DNA from: Dyella telluris
GTDB lineage: Bacteria; Pseudomonadota; Gammaproteobacteria; Xanthomonadales; Rhodanobacteraceae
NCBI RefSeq assembly: GCF_014297575.1
Contig: NZ_CP060412.1
Coordinates: forward strand, 1,674,001-1,738,000
DNA length: 64,000 nt
Direction: 5' to 3'
The notes under the pieces were generated by a model. The model was not told the origin of the DNA, did no database searches, and saw only the letters and a list, made by a program, of their open reading frames with translations. Position numbers and translations under genes: made by a program. Shown here piece after piece: positions 1 to 8,743 of the stretch. How positions within the stretch are numbered: the stretch's first letter is position 1; every line of letters begins with the position of its first letter.

Positions 1-1065
1 GGCCACGAGTTCAACCTCGACTCGCCCAAGCAACTGCAGGCCGTGCTGTTTGACGAACTGGGCCTGCCGATCAAGGTAAAGACACCGACTGGCCAGCCGT
101 CCACCAACGAAGAAGCGCTGGACGCGATTGCCGACGACCACGCGCTGCCGCGCCTGATCCTCGACTACCGCGGCCTGGCCAAGCTGCGCTCCACCTATAC
201 CGACAAGCTGGCGGAGATGGTCAACCCGCGCACCGGGCGCGTACACACCAGTTACCACCAGGGTTCGGTGGCGACGGGGCGGGTGTCCTCGTCCGATCCG
301 AACCTGCAGAACATCCCCATCCGCACCGAGGAAGGCCGGCGCATCCGCCAGGCGTTCGTGGCGCCGGAGGGCTGGGTGGTGCTGGCGGCCGACTACTCGC
401 AGATCGAGCTGCGCATCATGGCGCACCTGTCCGGCGACGAAGGCCTGCTCAAGGCCTTCCACGAAGGCGGCGACGTGCACCGCGCTACCGCCGCCGAGGT
501 GTTCGGCATTGCGCCGGCCGAGGTCACCACCAACCAGCGGCGCGCCGCCAAGGCCATCAACTTCGGCCTGATGTACGGCATGAGCGCCTTCGGCCTGGCC
601 CGCCAGCTCGGCGTGGACCGCGGCGAAGCCAGCGATTACATGGCGCGGTATTTCGCGCGCTACCCCGGCGTGCATGCGTTCATGGAGGCCACCCGCCAGC
701 AGGCCCATCGCGATGGTTACGTGGAAACCCTGTTCGGCCGCCGCCTGTACCTGGAGAACCTCACCGCCCGCAACCAGGCGCTGCGTGCCGGCGCCGAGCG
801 CGCCGCGGTGAACGCGCCCATGCAGGGCACCGCGGCGGACATCATCAAGCGCGCCATGATCGCCGTGCACGGCTGGCTGCTGACCCGCAACGACGACGCC
901 CACATGCTCATGCAGGTGCACGACGAACTGGTGTTCGAAGTGCGCAAGGATGTGATCGACGAGGTCCGCGCCGGCGTGATCGAGCGGATGTCAGGGGCGG
1001 CCGAGCTTTCCGTACCGCTGCTGGTGGAGGCCGGCGTGGGCAAGAACTGGGATGAGGCGCACTGA
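1..1065 (+). CDS. polA: DNA polymerase I, C-terminal part (5' end outside window)
   Basis: This is the polymerase domain of family A DNA polymerase I, which fills gaps in repair and Okazaki-fragment maturation. The reading frame is open from base 1, so the 5'-3' exonuclease and proofreading domains lie outside the window. All three polymerase motifs are visible, numbered within the fragment: motif A DYSQIELR with the metal-binding Asp at about residue 131; motif [15 protein letters not shown] at about 180-193 with the nucleotide-binding Lys and Tyr; motif [11 protein letters not shown] at about 304-313. The protein ends KNWDEAH, a usual PolA C-terminus. It is followed by a REP pair and an sRNA-like element, an arrangement known downstream of polA in other gammaproteobacteria. 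Confidence 0.97.
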   Translation, partial: GHEFNLDSPKQLQAVLFDELGLPIKVKTPTGQPSTNEEALDAIADDHALPRLILDYRGLAKLRSTYTDKLAEMVNPRTGRVHTSYHQGSVATGRVSSSDPNLQNIPIRTEEGRRIRQAFVAPEGWVVLAADYSQIELRIMAHLSGDEGLLKAFHEGGDVHRATAAEVFGIAPAEVTTNQRRAAKAINFGLMYGMSAFGLARQLGVDRGEASDYMARYFARYPGVHAFMEATRQQAHRDGYVETLFGRRLYLENLTARNQALRAGAERAAVNAPMQGTAADIIKRAMIAVHGWLLTRNDDAHMLMQVHDELVFEVRKDVIDEVRAGVIERMSGAAELSVPLLVEAGVGKNWDEAH

Positions 1066-1078
1066 GGCTGAGATGGCC

Positions 1079-1164
1079 ACCCTGTGCGCGACCAACCCCG
1101 CGGGGCAACCGGCAACAGAGATAAGCCGATCGTCCGCGGTCGCGCACAGGGTGCGCTCCTACAG
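1079..1164. repeat. REP pair (BIME-like), CCCTG variant
   Basis: Inverted pair of GTAG-type REP units. The left arm, truncated at its outer end, carries ACCCTGTGCGCGACC; its exact reverse complement begins at 1139 and continues into the full outer arm GTGCGCTCCTACA. It lies just after the polA stop codon. Confidence 0.8.
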
Positions 1165-1269
1165 GGGAAGCCGGCGAAATGTTCGATTTCCGTCAAATGA
1201 ACCGACCCTGACCAAAATTGATGCAGCGCGTGCAACTTTTGCCGTTTCCCGCGTTCTTAGTTATCGGAT

Positions 1270-1396
1270 GCACGCAACGGCGTCCGCGGGTCCGCCACCT
1301 CCCTGGACGGACCCAACCGGTCAGCGAACCTCTCCCCTGGGTTTCGCTGCCACCCCGGCCCCGAGGATTCCCCCCTAATCCTCGGGGCTTTTTTAT
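1270..1396 (+). ncRNA. sX13-like small RNA with three C-rich hairpin loops
   Basis: Three consecutive stem-loops are visible. Stem 1 pairs 1288-1294 with 1308-1314, with loop core CCTCCC. Stem 2 pairs 1322-1330 with 1340-1349 (one bulge), with loop TCTCCCCTG. Stem 3 is a rho-independent terminator pairing 1358-1369 with 1377-1388, with loop CCCCCCT and a T-run. Three stems presenting C-rich loops downstream of polA match the published description of Xanthomonas sX13, whose loops pair with G-rich mRNA sites; that identification is from memory of the family, not from an alignment. The 5' end is uncertain and I place it near 1270-1280, giving about 115-125 nt. No convincing -35/-10 pair was found, although TTGCCG at 1239 and TTATCG at 1261 are 16 bp apart. 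Confidence 0.6.
1358..1396 (+). terminator. Rho-independent terminator of the polA-downstream sRNA
   Basis: A 12-bp GC-rich stem (1358-1369 with 1377-1388) with a seven-base C-rich loop is followed by TTTTTT. It forms the third hairpin of the sRNA. Confidence 0.85.
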
Positions 1397-1515
1397 GCCC
1401 GCTCGTCCAGGCCCGCTCGTCCAGGAAAGGACAGCGAGCACGCAAGCCGCTAGGATTTGCGCCAACCAACCATCTGGCCACAGGGAGCACGGCCGGCTCC
1501 GAGGGTTATTGCCGC

Positions 1516-2550
1516 GTGCAGATCAAGGGAAAAGTCACTTCATTCGATATTGCCCACCTGGCTGGCGTGTCCCAGTCAACGGTGTCGCGCGCGCTGCGCG
1601 GGAGCCCGCTCGTCAACGAGGAGACGCGTCGGCGCATCCAGGCGGCAGTGGATGAACTGAACTACAAGGTGGACAAGAACGCCTCGGGCCTGCGCGCCCG
1701 GCATACCGGCACGCTGGCCCTGCTGCTGTTCGAGGACCCGACGGCGGACGAGTCGCACATCAACCCGTTCTTCCTCTCCATGCTCGGCTCGATCACGCGC
1801 GCCAGTGCGCAGCGCGGCTACGACCTGCTGATCTCGTTCCAGCAGTTCTCGCGCGACTGGCACGCCGACTACGCGGACAGCAAGAAGGCCGACGGCATCA
1901 TCCTGCTCGGCTACGGCGATTACCTCGCCACGCGCGACAAGCTGCAGAAGCTGGTGGACCAGGGCACCTGCTGCGTGCGCTGGGGTGCCGTGCTGCCGGA
2001 CCAGCCGGATGTCTCCGTGGGCTGCGACAACGTCAGTGGCGGTCGTGAGGTCACCCTGCACCTGCTCGGCCAGGGTTGCCAGCGCATCGCCTTCCTCGGC
2101 GATGCCTCCAGCCACTATCCCGAATTCTTCGACCGCTACCGCGGCTACTCGCGCGCACTGAACGACACCGGCCTCGAGGCCGAGCCGTTGCTACAGGTGA
2201 ACGCCGAGAGCACCGAGCAATCGGGCTACAACGCCATGGAAACGCTGCTGGAACGTGGCGTGGCCTTCGATGCGGTGTTCGCCGCCAGCGACCTGATCGC
2301 CATCGGCGCCATGCGCGCACTGGCCGATCATGGCCTGCGCGTGCCCGAAGACGTGGCGCTGGCCGGGTTCGATGACATCCCGATGGCCAGTTTCGTCAGT
2401 CCGCCGCTGACCACGGTGCTGCAGGACACCAAGCTGGCGGGCGAGATCCTGGTGGACAACCTGCTTGCGCTGATCCGCGGCGAGCCCGCCGAAAGCGCCA
2501 TGCTGCCGGCGAAGCTGATCGTGCGGAAGTCCAGCCTCAAGCCTCGCTGA
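1516..2550 (+). CDS. LacI-family transcriptional regulator of the alpha-glucan locus
   Basis: 344-residue LacI/GalR-type repressor. The N-terminal helix-turn-helix is clear (TSFDIAHLAGVSQSTVSRAL, about residues 8-27). A periplasmic-binding-protein-like effector domain follows from about residue 60 (DGIILLGYGD, AFLGD, VFAASDLIAIGAMRAL, VAGFDD-like segments). It starts at GTG 1516, giving the usual short lead into the helix-turn-helix. The gene is convergent with the glycosidase operon to its right. Its presumed targets are the two mirror-image sites at 13547-13560 and 13773-13786, whose CG-centred palindromic form suits this family. The ligand, probably a maltose-type sugar, is inferred from context only. 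Confidence 0.93.
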   Translation: MQIKGKVTSFDIAHLAGVSQSTVSRALRGSPLVNEETRRRIQAAVDELNYKVDKNASGLRARHTGTLALLLFEDPTADESHINPFFLSMLGSITRASAQRGYDLLISFQQFSRDWHADYADSKKADGIILLGYGDYLATRDKLQKLVDQGTCCVRWGAVLPDQPDVSVGCDNVSGGREVTLHLLGQGCQRIAFLGDASSHYPEFFDRYRGYSRALNDTGLEAEPLLQVNAESTEQSGYNAMETLLERGVAFDAVFAASDLIAIGAMRALADHGLRVPEDVALAGFDDIPMASFVSPPLTTVLQDTKLAGEILVDNLLALIRGEPAESAMLPAKLIVRKSSLKPR

Positions 2551-2567
2551 TCCGCCTGAACCCTTGT

Positions 2568-2652
2568 TGTAGGAGCGCACTTGTGCGCGACCGCGGACTT
2601 TTATTAGCCCGCGCAACCGGTCTCGGCTGTCGCGCACAAGTGCGCTCCTACA
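2568..2652. repeat. REP pair (BIME-like), CTTGT variant
   Basis: Full GTAG-type inverted pair. The left arm starts TGTAGGAGCGCACTTGTGCG and the right arm is its reverse complement ending CTCCTACA. Each arm also folds by itself as GCGCAC-TT-GTGCGC. It separates two convergent genes. Confidence 0.9.
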
Positions 2653-2664
2653 AAAGCGAAATGG

Positions 2665-4152
2665 CTAGCGCGCCTCGATCGCCGACAACTGCGCCGACGG
2701 TTCCGCCACGCGCAACGTGCACAGTCCGGCAATCACCAGGCTGGCGCCGCCCATGGCCAGCGCCCAGATGGGCTGCCCGTGGAAGAACAGGCGCAACAGC
2801 AGGCCCAGCACACTGGCCGCCATCAGCTGCGGGATGACGATGAAGAAATTGAAGATGCCCATATAGACGCCCATCTTCGTCGCCGGCAGGTTGTCTGACA
2901 GCAGCGCGTACGGCAGCGACAGGATCGATGCCCACGCAAAGCCCACGCCCACCATCGACAACAGCAGCCACTGCGGGTCGCGTATCACCAGGAACGACAG
3001 CAGGCCCGCGCCACCCAGCCAGCAATTGACCATGTGACTGGTACGCAGGCCCCAGCGTCGCACCATCCACGGGATGGCCGCCGCGGCGACTGCGGCAAAG
3101 CCGTTGTACGCAGCAAACAGTACGCCCACCCAGTTGGCGCCTTCGTTGTAGGCCGCTGAATGCGTGTCGGTGGTGCCGTAATGCACCGAGGTCACGCCGG
3201 CCGTGGTGTAGATCCACAAGGCGAACAGCGCGAACCACGAGAAGAACTGCACCACGGCCAGCCGGCGCATGGTTTCGGGCATGCCGTAGAGGTCGCCCAT
3301 CACCTGCCGCAACATGCCGCGCGAACGCGTGGCCGACAGCCACGAGAACATCACGCCGAACAGGGCAAGGCCACCGGCCAGCAGGTACAGCTCCTTCTCC
3401 GCCGCGTAGTAGTGGATCACCGCCAGCATGGCCAGGCCCGCCACGATCAACACGACGCCAAGGCGCCATGCACGCGAGGCATCCACCTGTTCGGTTTCCA
3501 CCGGGCTGTCGCTGAAGGCTTCCAGCTCGCCCGGCGGATACTCGCGCGTGCGCAGCACTGTCCATAGCACGGAACCCAGCAACACCACGCCGCCGAGATA
3601 GAACGCATACTTCACCGTGTCGGGAATGGCACCCTCCCCCGCCACGTTGCTCACGCCCAGCTTGGCCAGCAGCCACGGCAGCAGCGACGCCACCACCGAG
3701 CCCACGCCGATGAAGAAGCTCTGCATGGCATAGCCCTGCGGGCGCTGGCGCGGCGGCAACTGGTCGCCGACGAAGGCACGGAACGGCTCCATCGAAATAT
3801 TGATGGAGGCATCCATGATCCACAGCAGCCCCGCCGCCACCCACAGCACCGGCGAGTTGGGCATGCACAGCAGGGCCAGTGTGGTGAGCACCGCACCGAT
3901 CAGGAAATACGGCCGGCGCCGGCCCAGCCGCGTCCACGTGCGGTCGGAGAGGTAACCGATCACCGGCTGCACCAGCAGGCCCGAGAACGGCGCGGCGATC
4001 CACAACGCGGGGATGTCGCCCACATCGGCGCCCAGCGTCTGGAAGATGCGGCTGACGTTGGCGTTCTGCAGCGCAAACCCGAACTGGATGCCCAGGAATC
4101 CAAAGCACATGTTCCAGATCTGCCAGAACGAGAGTTCGGGCTTGCGCGTCAT
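2665..4152 (-). CDS. MFS sugar symporter (SLC45/GPH-like)
   Basis: 495-residue, about 12-helix inner-membrane carrier of the sucrose/maltose-type SLC45-like branch of the major facilitator superfamily. The loop motif between helices 2 and 3 reads GYLSDRTWTRLGRRRPY, and helix 1 contains WNMCFGFLGIQFGFALQNANVSR-like residues. It probably brings malto-oligosaccharides or maltose released in the periplasm into the cytoplasm with a cation; the substrate is inferred from the neighbours. Its ATG overlaps the stop of the upstream six-hairpin glycosidase gene as ATGA (4149-4152), so it is the last gene of a translationally coupled operon. The protein would pair functionally with the cytosolic GH13 glucosidase at 13893. 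Confidence 0.9.
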   Translation of the reverse strand: MTRKPELSFWQIWNMCFGFLGIQFGFALQNANVSRIFQTLGADVGDIPALWIAAPFSGLLVQPVIGYLSDRTWTRLGRRRPYFLIGAVLTTLALLCMPNSPVLWVAAGLLWIMDASINISMEPFRAFVGDQLPPRQRPQGYAMQSFFIGVGSVVASLLPWLLAKLGVSNVAGEGAIPDTVKYAFYLGGVVLLGSVLWTVLRTREYPPGELEAFSDSPVETEQVDASRAWRLGVVLIVAGLAMLAVIHYYAAEKELYLLAGGLALFGVMFSWLSATRSRGMLRQVMGDLYGMPETMRRLAVVQFFSWFALFALWIYTTAGVTSVHYGTTDTHSAAYNEGANWVGVLFAAYNGFAAVAAAAIPWMVRRWGLRTSHMVNCWLGGAGLLSFLVIRDPQWLLLSMVGVGFAWASILSLPYALLSDNLPATKMGVYMGIFNFFIVIPQLMAASVLGLLLRLFFHGQPIWALAMGGASLVIAGLCTLRVAEPSAQLSAIEAR

Positions 4153-6371
4153 GGCGCGGACGATCCCTGCGGGGCCGGCGACACCAGCATGGCCTGCACC
4201 GCGGCGTCGTTGACCGGGCCGGACGCGCCGCCTTGTTCGCCGGTGTAATGCGCGTTGTGGCGCAGATCGCTCATGTTGAACCCCTGGTCCAGACGGAAAC
4301 GGCAGAGCGCTCCCGCCGGGGCCGTGATCGTGGCCGTGCTGGAGCGCTGTAGCCCCACACTATGCGGCATCACGACCGGAACGCGCTGCGGCGCTGCACC
4401 ATCGCATGAAACGTCCAGCAGTTTCACGGCGGCCGTCACGCCCGTGTTGATGGGGCCGTGGTCGTTCGCGTAGTCGAACGAGACGGCGAAACGGCCTGCC
4501 TTGGCGGCCTTCCATTCCCATGGCCCCTGGCCGGCGAGACGCGACTCGTCACCCTTGCAGGTCGCCATGCCGGGCAACGACTCCACTCCGTCCGCACCCA
4601 ACCGGGTGAGCTGGAAGCACTGGCGCGTGTCGCCCTTGGGCACAGTGAGGCTGCCATCGATGGCGCCGATGCGTCGGCCATCCACATAGAGCACACCCTT
4701 GCCGTCGAAGCTGACTTTCCAGCCGTCCGGCGTATCGGCCACGGCCGGCGCTCCCGGCATGTCGGGGCCGAACAGCGGTGCATCGAGGCGCAGCGGAGCG
4801 GCACCGGAACGGATGGCCTTGAGCTGGACCACGGTTTCATCGCCTTCGCGATGTTGCGACTGCGCCACCAGCAAATCACCATCCACCTTCGCCGGACGCA
4901 CCAGCGAGATGCGCTGTCCGGCAAGGTCCAGCGAGATCTTCTGCGTGTCACCGAACAACGGCGCCAGCCACGACACCGGCAGTTTCGGATCCACGCGGCC
5001 ATCGTCGCCCACGCCGAAGACACCGCCGATCACCATGTCCAGGTAACCGGCCACCGACCACAGCTGGCGCGGCGAATTCACCACGGGACCGCTGAGCTTG
5101 CCCTCCTCGACATGCACCGCCTGCGAGACCAGCTCGTAGTTCTCCATGTTGGACGACGCCAACGCGGCACCGCGCAGGATCGAATCCATCTCATGCGCGA
5201 TGCGCGGCGCATCATTCACCACGCGCGCGGCACGCAGCGAGTACGCACTCACGAACGGCCAGATGGCGCGGTTGTGGTACACGGGCTGGTCGCGGCGTTC
5301 CGGCCAGATCACCGGGCTGCCCGCCGGCCACGCGGGATAGTGGGCCAGCGTCTGCTTCGCCCGCGCCGGATCGGCCACACCGCTGGTGACGGCCAGTGCG
5401 ATGCCGAGCAGGTCATAGCTGTCCACCGGCATCGCGCCAGGGCCGATGTAGCTCATGTACATGCCGCGGTCGGCGCGCCAGAAATGCGCGTTGATCGCCT
5501 GCTTCAGGGCCTCGGCCTGCGCGTGAAAGTCCTTCGCGGAAGCATCGTGCCGCTGCTCGGCCAGCTTCGCCGCCAGCTGCAGCGCTTGGTAATGCAGCAC
5601 GTTGGTGGATAGTGCGAACGACTCGCCGATGAAGCGCACGTCCTTCTCGGTCCACGCCGGATAGGTCTGCTCGCGCCAGTCGAGGAACGAAGTCTCGCCG
5701 CGATACAGGCCCAGCGTGCCGTCGAAGACATACAAACGGTCCTGCGCCAGCGTGTCCTTCAGCGCGTGCCAGGTGTCGTCGGCAAAGGCCTGGTCGTCGA
5801 GCAGACGGGCCGCGCCCAGGAACCACACCACGCGGTCGGTGCTGATCGGCCAGCTGCCACCCGACCCGGTGTCCTGCATCACATACAGGCCCTGCGGCGC
5901 CGACGGCTCGCGCACATCGGACAACTTGAAGCGCAACGATTGTCGCGCGCGATTGGCGTCGATGCGCCACAGCGCCAGATCGATCGAGTACGACAGGTCA
6001 CGCGTCCACACATACGGCCACTTTTCGCCGGTGGCGAAGCAGTCGCAGGGAATCTCCTTGCCGTGGTCGTAAGCACCGTCCTTGATGGCTGACACCGAGT
6101 CGTGTGAAAGATCGTCCTGCGCCATGGCGAACAGGCCGTCAAACAACGGGCTGGCCGTGTGCACGCGCAGCTTCTGCGCGGGAATGGCACGATCACCTGC
6201 CGGCGCGTGAAGCACGAAGCCACCGTCGGCCTGCGTGCTCATGCTGGCGCTCTTGCCCTGCCAGTTCACCGTGCCCTGCGCCGTGATGGCGTCGGCCTGC
6301 ACGGCTCCGGCGAACAGCACCGCGACACAGGCCAGGGCGAGCCGGCGGCGCGGGGAGAATCCGCCACTCAC
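4149..6371 (-). CDS. Secreted six-hairpin (alpha/alpha)6 glycosidase-like protein
   Basis: 740 residues with a positively charged start and hydrophobic signal peptide (about 1-27, ending VQADA). The body has the look of an (alpha/alpha)6-barrel glycoside hydrolase: WPYVWTRD at 118-125, NRAIWPFVSAYSLRAA in the middle, and many aromatic-rich helices. The C-terminal ~200 residues are beta-rich. I cannot assign a CAZy family with confidence; GH15/GH63-type relatives are the nearest in feel. It overlaps GH31 upstream (ATGA, 6368-6371) and the transporter downstream (ATGA, 4149-4152), so it is an obligate member of the alpha-glucan operon. It probably acts in the periplasm on branched or modified alpha-glucan fragments. 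Possible catalytic Asp/Glu residues are not identified here. Confidence 0.75.
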   Translation of the reverse strand: MSGGFSPRRRLALACVAVLFAGAVQADAITAQGTVNWQGKSASMSTQADGGFVLHAPAGDRAIPAQKLRVHTASPLFDGLFAMAQDDLSHDSVSAIKDGAYDHGKEIPCDCFATGEKWPYVWTRDLSYSIDLALWRIDANRARQSLRFKLSDVREPSAPQGLYVMQDTGSGGSWPISTDRVVWFLGAARLLDDQAFADDTWHALKDTLAQDRLYVFDGTLGLYRGETSFLDWREQTYPAWTEKDVRFIGESFALSTNVLHYQALQLAAKLAEQRHDASAKDFHAQAEALKQAINAHFWRADRGMYMSYIGPGAMPVDSYDLLGIALAVTSGVADPARAKQTLAHYPAWPAGSPVIWPERRDQPVYHNRAIWPFVSAYSLRAARVVNDAPRIAHEMDSILRGAALASSNMENYELVSQAVHVEEGKLSGPVVNSPRQLWSVAGYLDMVIGGVFGVGDDGRVDPKLPVSWLAPLFGDTQKISLDLAGQRISLVRPAKVDGDLLVAQSQHREGDETVVQLKAIRSGAAPLRLDAPLFGPDMPGAPAVADTPDGWKVSFDGKGVLYVDGRRIGAIDGSLTVPKGDTRQCFQLTRLGADGVESLPGMATCKGDESRLAGQGPWEWKAAKAGRFAVSFDYANDHGPINTGVTAAVKLLDVSCDGAAPQRVPVVMPHSVGLQRSSTATITAPAGALCRFRLDQGFNMSDLRHNAHYTGEQGGASGPVNDAAVQAMLVSPAPQGSSAP

Positions 6372-8743
6372 GGCTGCACCGCCTGGGTCGCCAGTTCGAT
6401 GTTCTGCACCTTGCCTGCGTCGATCTTCACGTACGTCACCTCACCAAACCGATCACGACCCTGCACCCAGCCTTCGCCATCCGATGCACGCAGGGCTTCC
6501 GGGCTCGGCGCCTGTGCCATCGCCTTGCCGTCACGGCTCACCGACGTGGCCGGATCGCCATGAATGGCCAGCACGTAGTTGCGCAGTGCGGGCTTGAAGC
6601 TGCCTGTCGGCGCGGCGGCGCGGAAGCTCACCTTGCCGGCATCGCGACGAACGGAAAGACCCTGCAGGGCATACGCGCCCTTCTCGTAAGCGTAGGTCTC
6701 GCCATCGTCGTCGTAGACATCGAAGCTGGTCAGCGCAGCGGACGGAAATACCTGCACGTCCAGCGACGTTACCGCCTGCTGGCCCACGTAATCCATTACC
6801 GGTTGCTGCGGGATGATGGCGCCCTCGCGCACGAACAGCGGAATGTCGCTCCAGTGCTTTGCATCGACGCCGAGCGTGACATCGCTGTCGCCGTCGTACG
6901 CCTTGCCGTCGAACCAGCCGATCCACTTGCCCTTCGGCAGGCGCAGGTGTTTGATCGTCTGGCCCTGCTCCACGACGGGCGACACCAGCAGGTAGTCGCC
7001 GAACATCCACGCATCGATGCGATCGCGCTGGGCCGGATCCTGCGGATAGGCAAACTGCAACGGGCGCACCAGCCCCACACCATCGGCGTGCGCGTGGTAC
7101 TCGTAGCTGTAGATGTACGGGATCAGCGAGTAGCGCAGGCGGATGGCGTCGGTCGCGGCCTTCTCCGCCACGGGACCGTACACCCAGGGCTGGCGCTTCT
7201 GGCCGAAATCACCGTGCACGCGGAACACCGGGGTGAACGCGCCGAACTGGATCCAGCGGGCGTAGTTCTCGTCGGTCGGGCGTGGTGCCTTGAAGCCGCC
7301 ACCGTCCATGCCCCAGTGCATCGCACCCACGTCGAAGGCAGCGAGCATGCGCTGGCGTTGTGCCGCCATGCTGGCGAAGCCGCTCTGGATGTCGCCCGAC
7401 CACACGCCGTACGCGTAGCGCTGCGAGCCCAGGTAGAAGTTGCGGTTCACCGACCACACGCGTTGGTCGCTGTGCGCGCGCTGGCCGTCGTACATGGTGC
7501 GCTGCATGTTGAGGAACTGGGTATCGACGCCGCTGTCGTCCGCCTCGTCGTTCCACCACCCCACGATGCCGGTGTCGAACGACTTCTTCAGCGCATCGTT
7601 GAAGAACCAGGCGCGCACTTCCGGCTTGTCGAAATCCACATCGCGCACGGGCTTGTGCGAGAAGTAGTCCGGCGCTTCCTTCGACTGCGCCAGCCAGAAG
7701 CCCTTCTCGGTCGCTTCGCGGCCTTCCACGGTGTTCACGTGCAGGCGCGGCTTCATGATGCCGGTCATGTGCATGCCGCGCTGGTCCATTTGCGCCTTGA
7801 GCTTGCCGTCCGGACCGTCGGGAAACTTGTCGGTGTTCCAGCGAAACTCGCCCATGTCCTCACCCCACGCCTTCCAGTCGAAGTCGAAGGTGAAGTTGTC
7901 GATGGGAATGTGCTTGGCGCGATAGGTATCCACCAGCGCCAGCGCTTCCTTCTGGTCGATGCCCCACTGGCTGTTGGTGAAGCCCATGGCCCATTTGGGG
8001 AACATGGGCGACGCGCCGCTAAGCTGGCGCATCTGTGCGAACAGCGCATCGGGCGCACCCACCAGCAGGTAGATCGTGCGCACCGGCGGCGCGGGCGGCG
8101 GCGCCAGCGCTGCATCTTTGTGCTTCGTCACCGGTGCGGCCTGGATGCGGATATCCGTGGCGGACAGGTCGAAGCGCGCCGGCTCGGCATCGGCGAGCAC
8201 GCCGTAACCGGCGGTGCTCCATACGAACGGCGCGCCGGTGTGGCCTTGTTCCCCGGCCGTGGCGATCTGCCTGCCTTCGCGCAGCAGGTTGCCCGTGGCC
8301 GGATCGAAGGCATTTAGGCCACCGATGCCGTACTGCGGATCACCCTTCGCGTGACGCAGTGACCAGTGTCCGTCCATAGCCCGCGACAGGTCGGCACTGA
8401 GCAGCAAGCGGCCCGCGGGATCTTCCACGCGCAGCTCGGCACGGCGTGGATTCCAGTGCACGGCAAGTGCCGCAGAACGCAGGATCTGTTCGTCGCCCTG
8501 CGATTCGCGGCTCACCTCCACCGGATCGAAGCTGGCCTGCTCGTCGATCACCGGTGTCGCCGGCTCGCGGGTGCCATCCACCCGCAGCTGGACGATGCCT
8601 GGAGCCAGCAGACGCAGCTCCAGCTTGCCCTTGGGCAAGGCCAGTTCCATGCGATCCGCGCTGGCGTCGTTGCGCACCGCCATGACCACCGGCGCGGCGG
8701 TCATGGCGGAAAGCAGGGCGAGCGCGAGCAGACGTGCGCGCAT
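6368..8743 (-). CDS. GH31 alpha-glucosidase, exported
   Basis: 791-residue glycoside hydrolase family 31 enzyme with an N-terminal signal peptide (about 1-22). An N-terminal beta-domain precedes the barrel. The nucleophile region reads GWWNDEAD with Asp at about residue 399. The acid/base region reads VWSGDIQSGF, and the substrate loop reads FRVHGDFG. C-terminal beta-domains follow. It releases glucose, or transfers glucosyl units, from the non-reducing ends of alpha-glucans in the periplasm. The ATG shares one base with the amylase stop (TGATG, 8741-8745) and its own stop overlaps the next gene, so expression is coupled. GH31 also includes alpha-xylosidases, but the amylase next door favours an alpha-glucosidase. 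Confidence 0.93.
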   Translation of the reverse strand: MRARLLALALLSAMTAAPVVMAVRNDASADRMELALPKGKLELRLLAPGIVQLRVDGTREPATPVIDEQASFDPVEVSRESQGDEQILRSAALAVHWNPRRAELRVEDPAGRLLLSADLSRAMDGHWSLRHAKGDPQYGIGGLNAFDPATGNLLREGRQIATAGEQGHTGAPFVWSTAGYGVLADAEPARFDLSATDIRIQAAPVTKHKDAALAPPPAPPVRTIYLLVGAPDALFAQMRQLSGASPMFPKWAMGFTNSQWGIDQKEALALVDTYRAKHIPIDNFTFDFDWKAWGEDMGEFRWNTDKFPDGPDGKLKAQMDQRGMHMTGIMKPRLHVNTVEGREATEKGFWLAQSKEAPDYFSHKPVRDVDFDKPEVRAWFFNDALKKSFDTGIVGWWNDEADDSGVDTQFLNMQRTMYDGQRAHSDQRVWSVNRNFYLGSQRYAYGVWSGDIQSGFASMAAQRQRMLAAFDVGAMHWGMDGGGFKAPRPTDENYARWIQFGAFTPVFRVHGDFGQKRQPWVYGPVAEKAATDAIRLRYSLIPYIYSYEYHAHADGVGLVRPLQFAYPQDPAQRDRIDAWMFGDYLLVSPVVEQGQTIKHLRLPKGKWIGWFDGKAYDGDSDVTLGVDAKHWSDIPLFVREGAIIPQQPVMDYVGQQAVTSLDVQVFPSAALTSFDVYDDDGETYAYEKGAYALQGLSVRRDAGKVSFRAAAPTGSFKPALRNYVLAIHGDPATSVSRDGKAMAQAPSPEALRASDGEGWVQGRDRFGEVTYVKIDAGKVQNIELATQAVQP

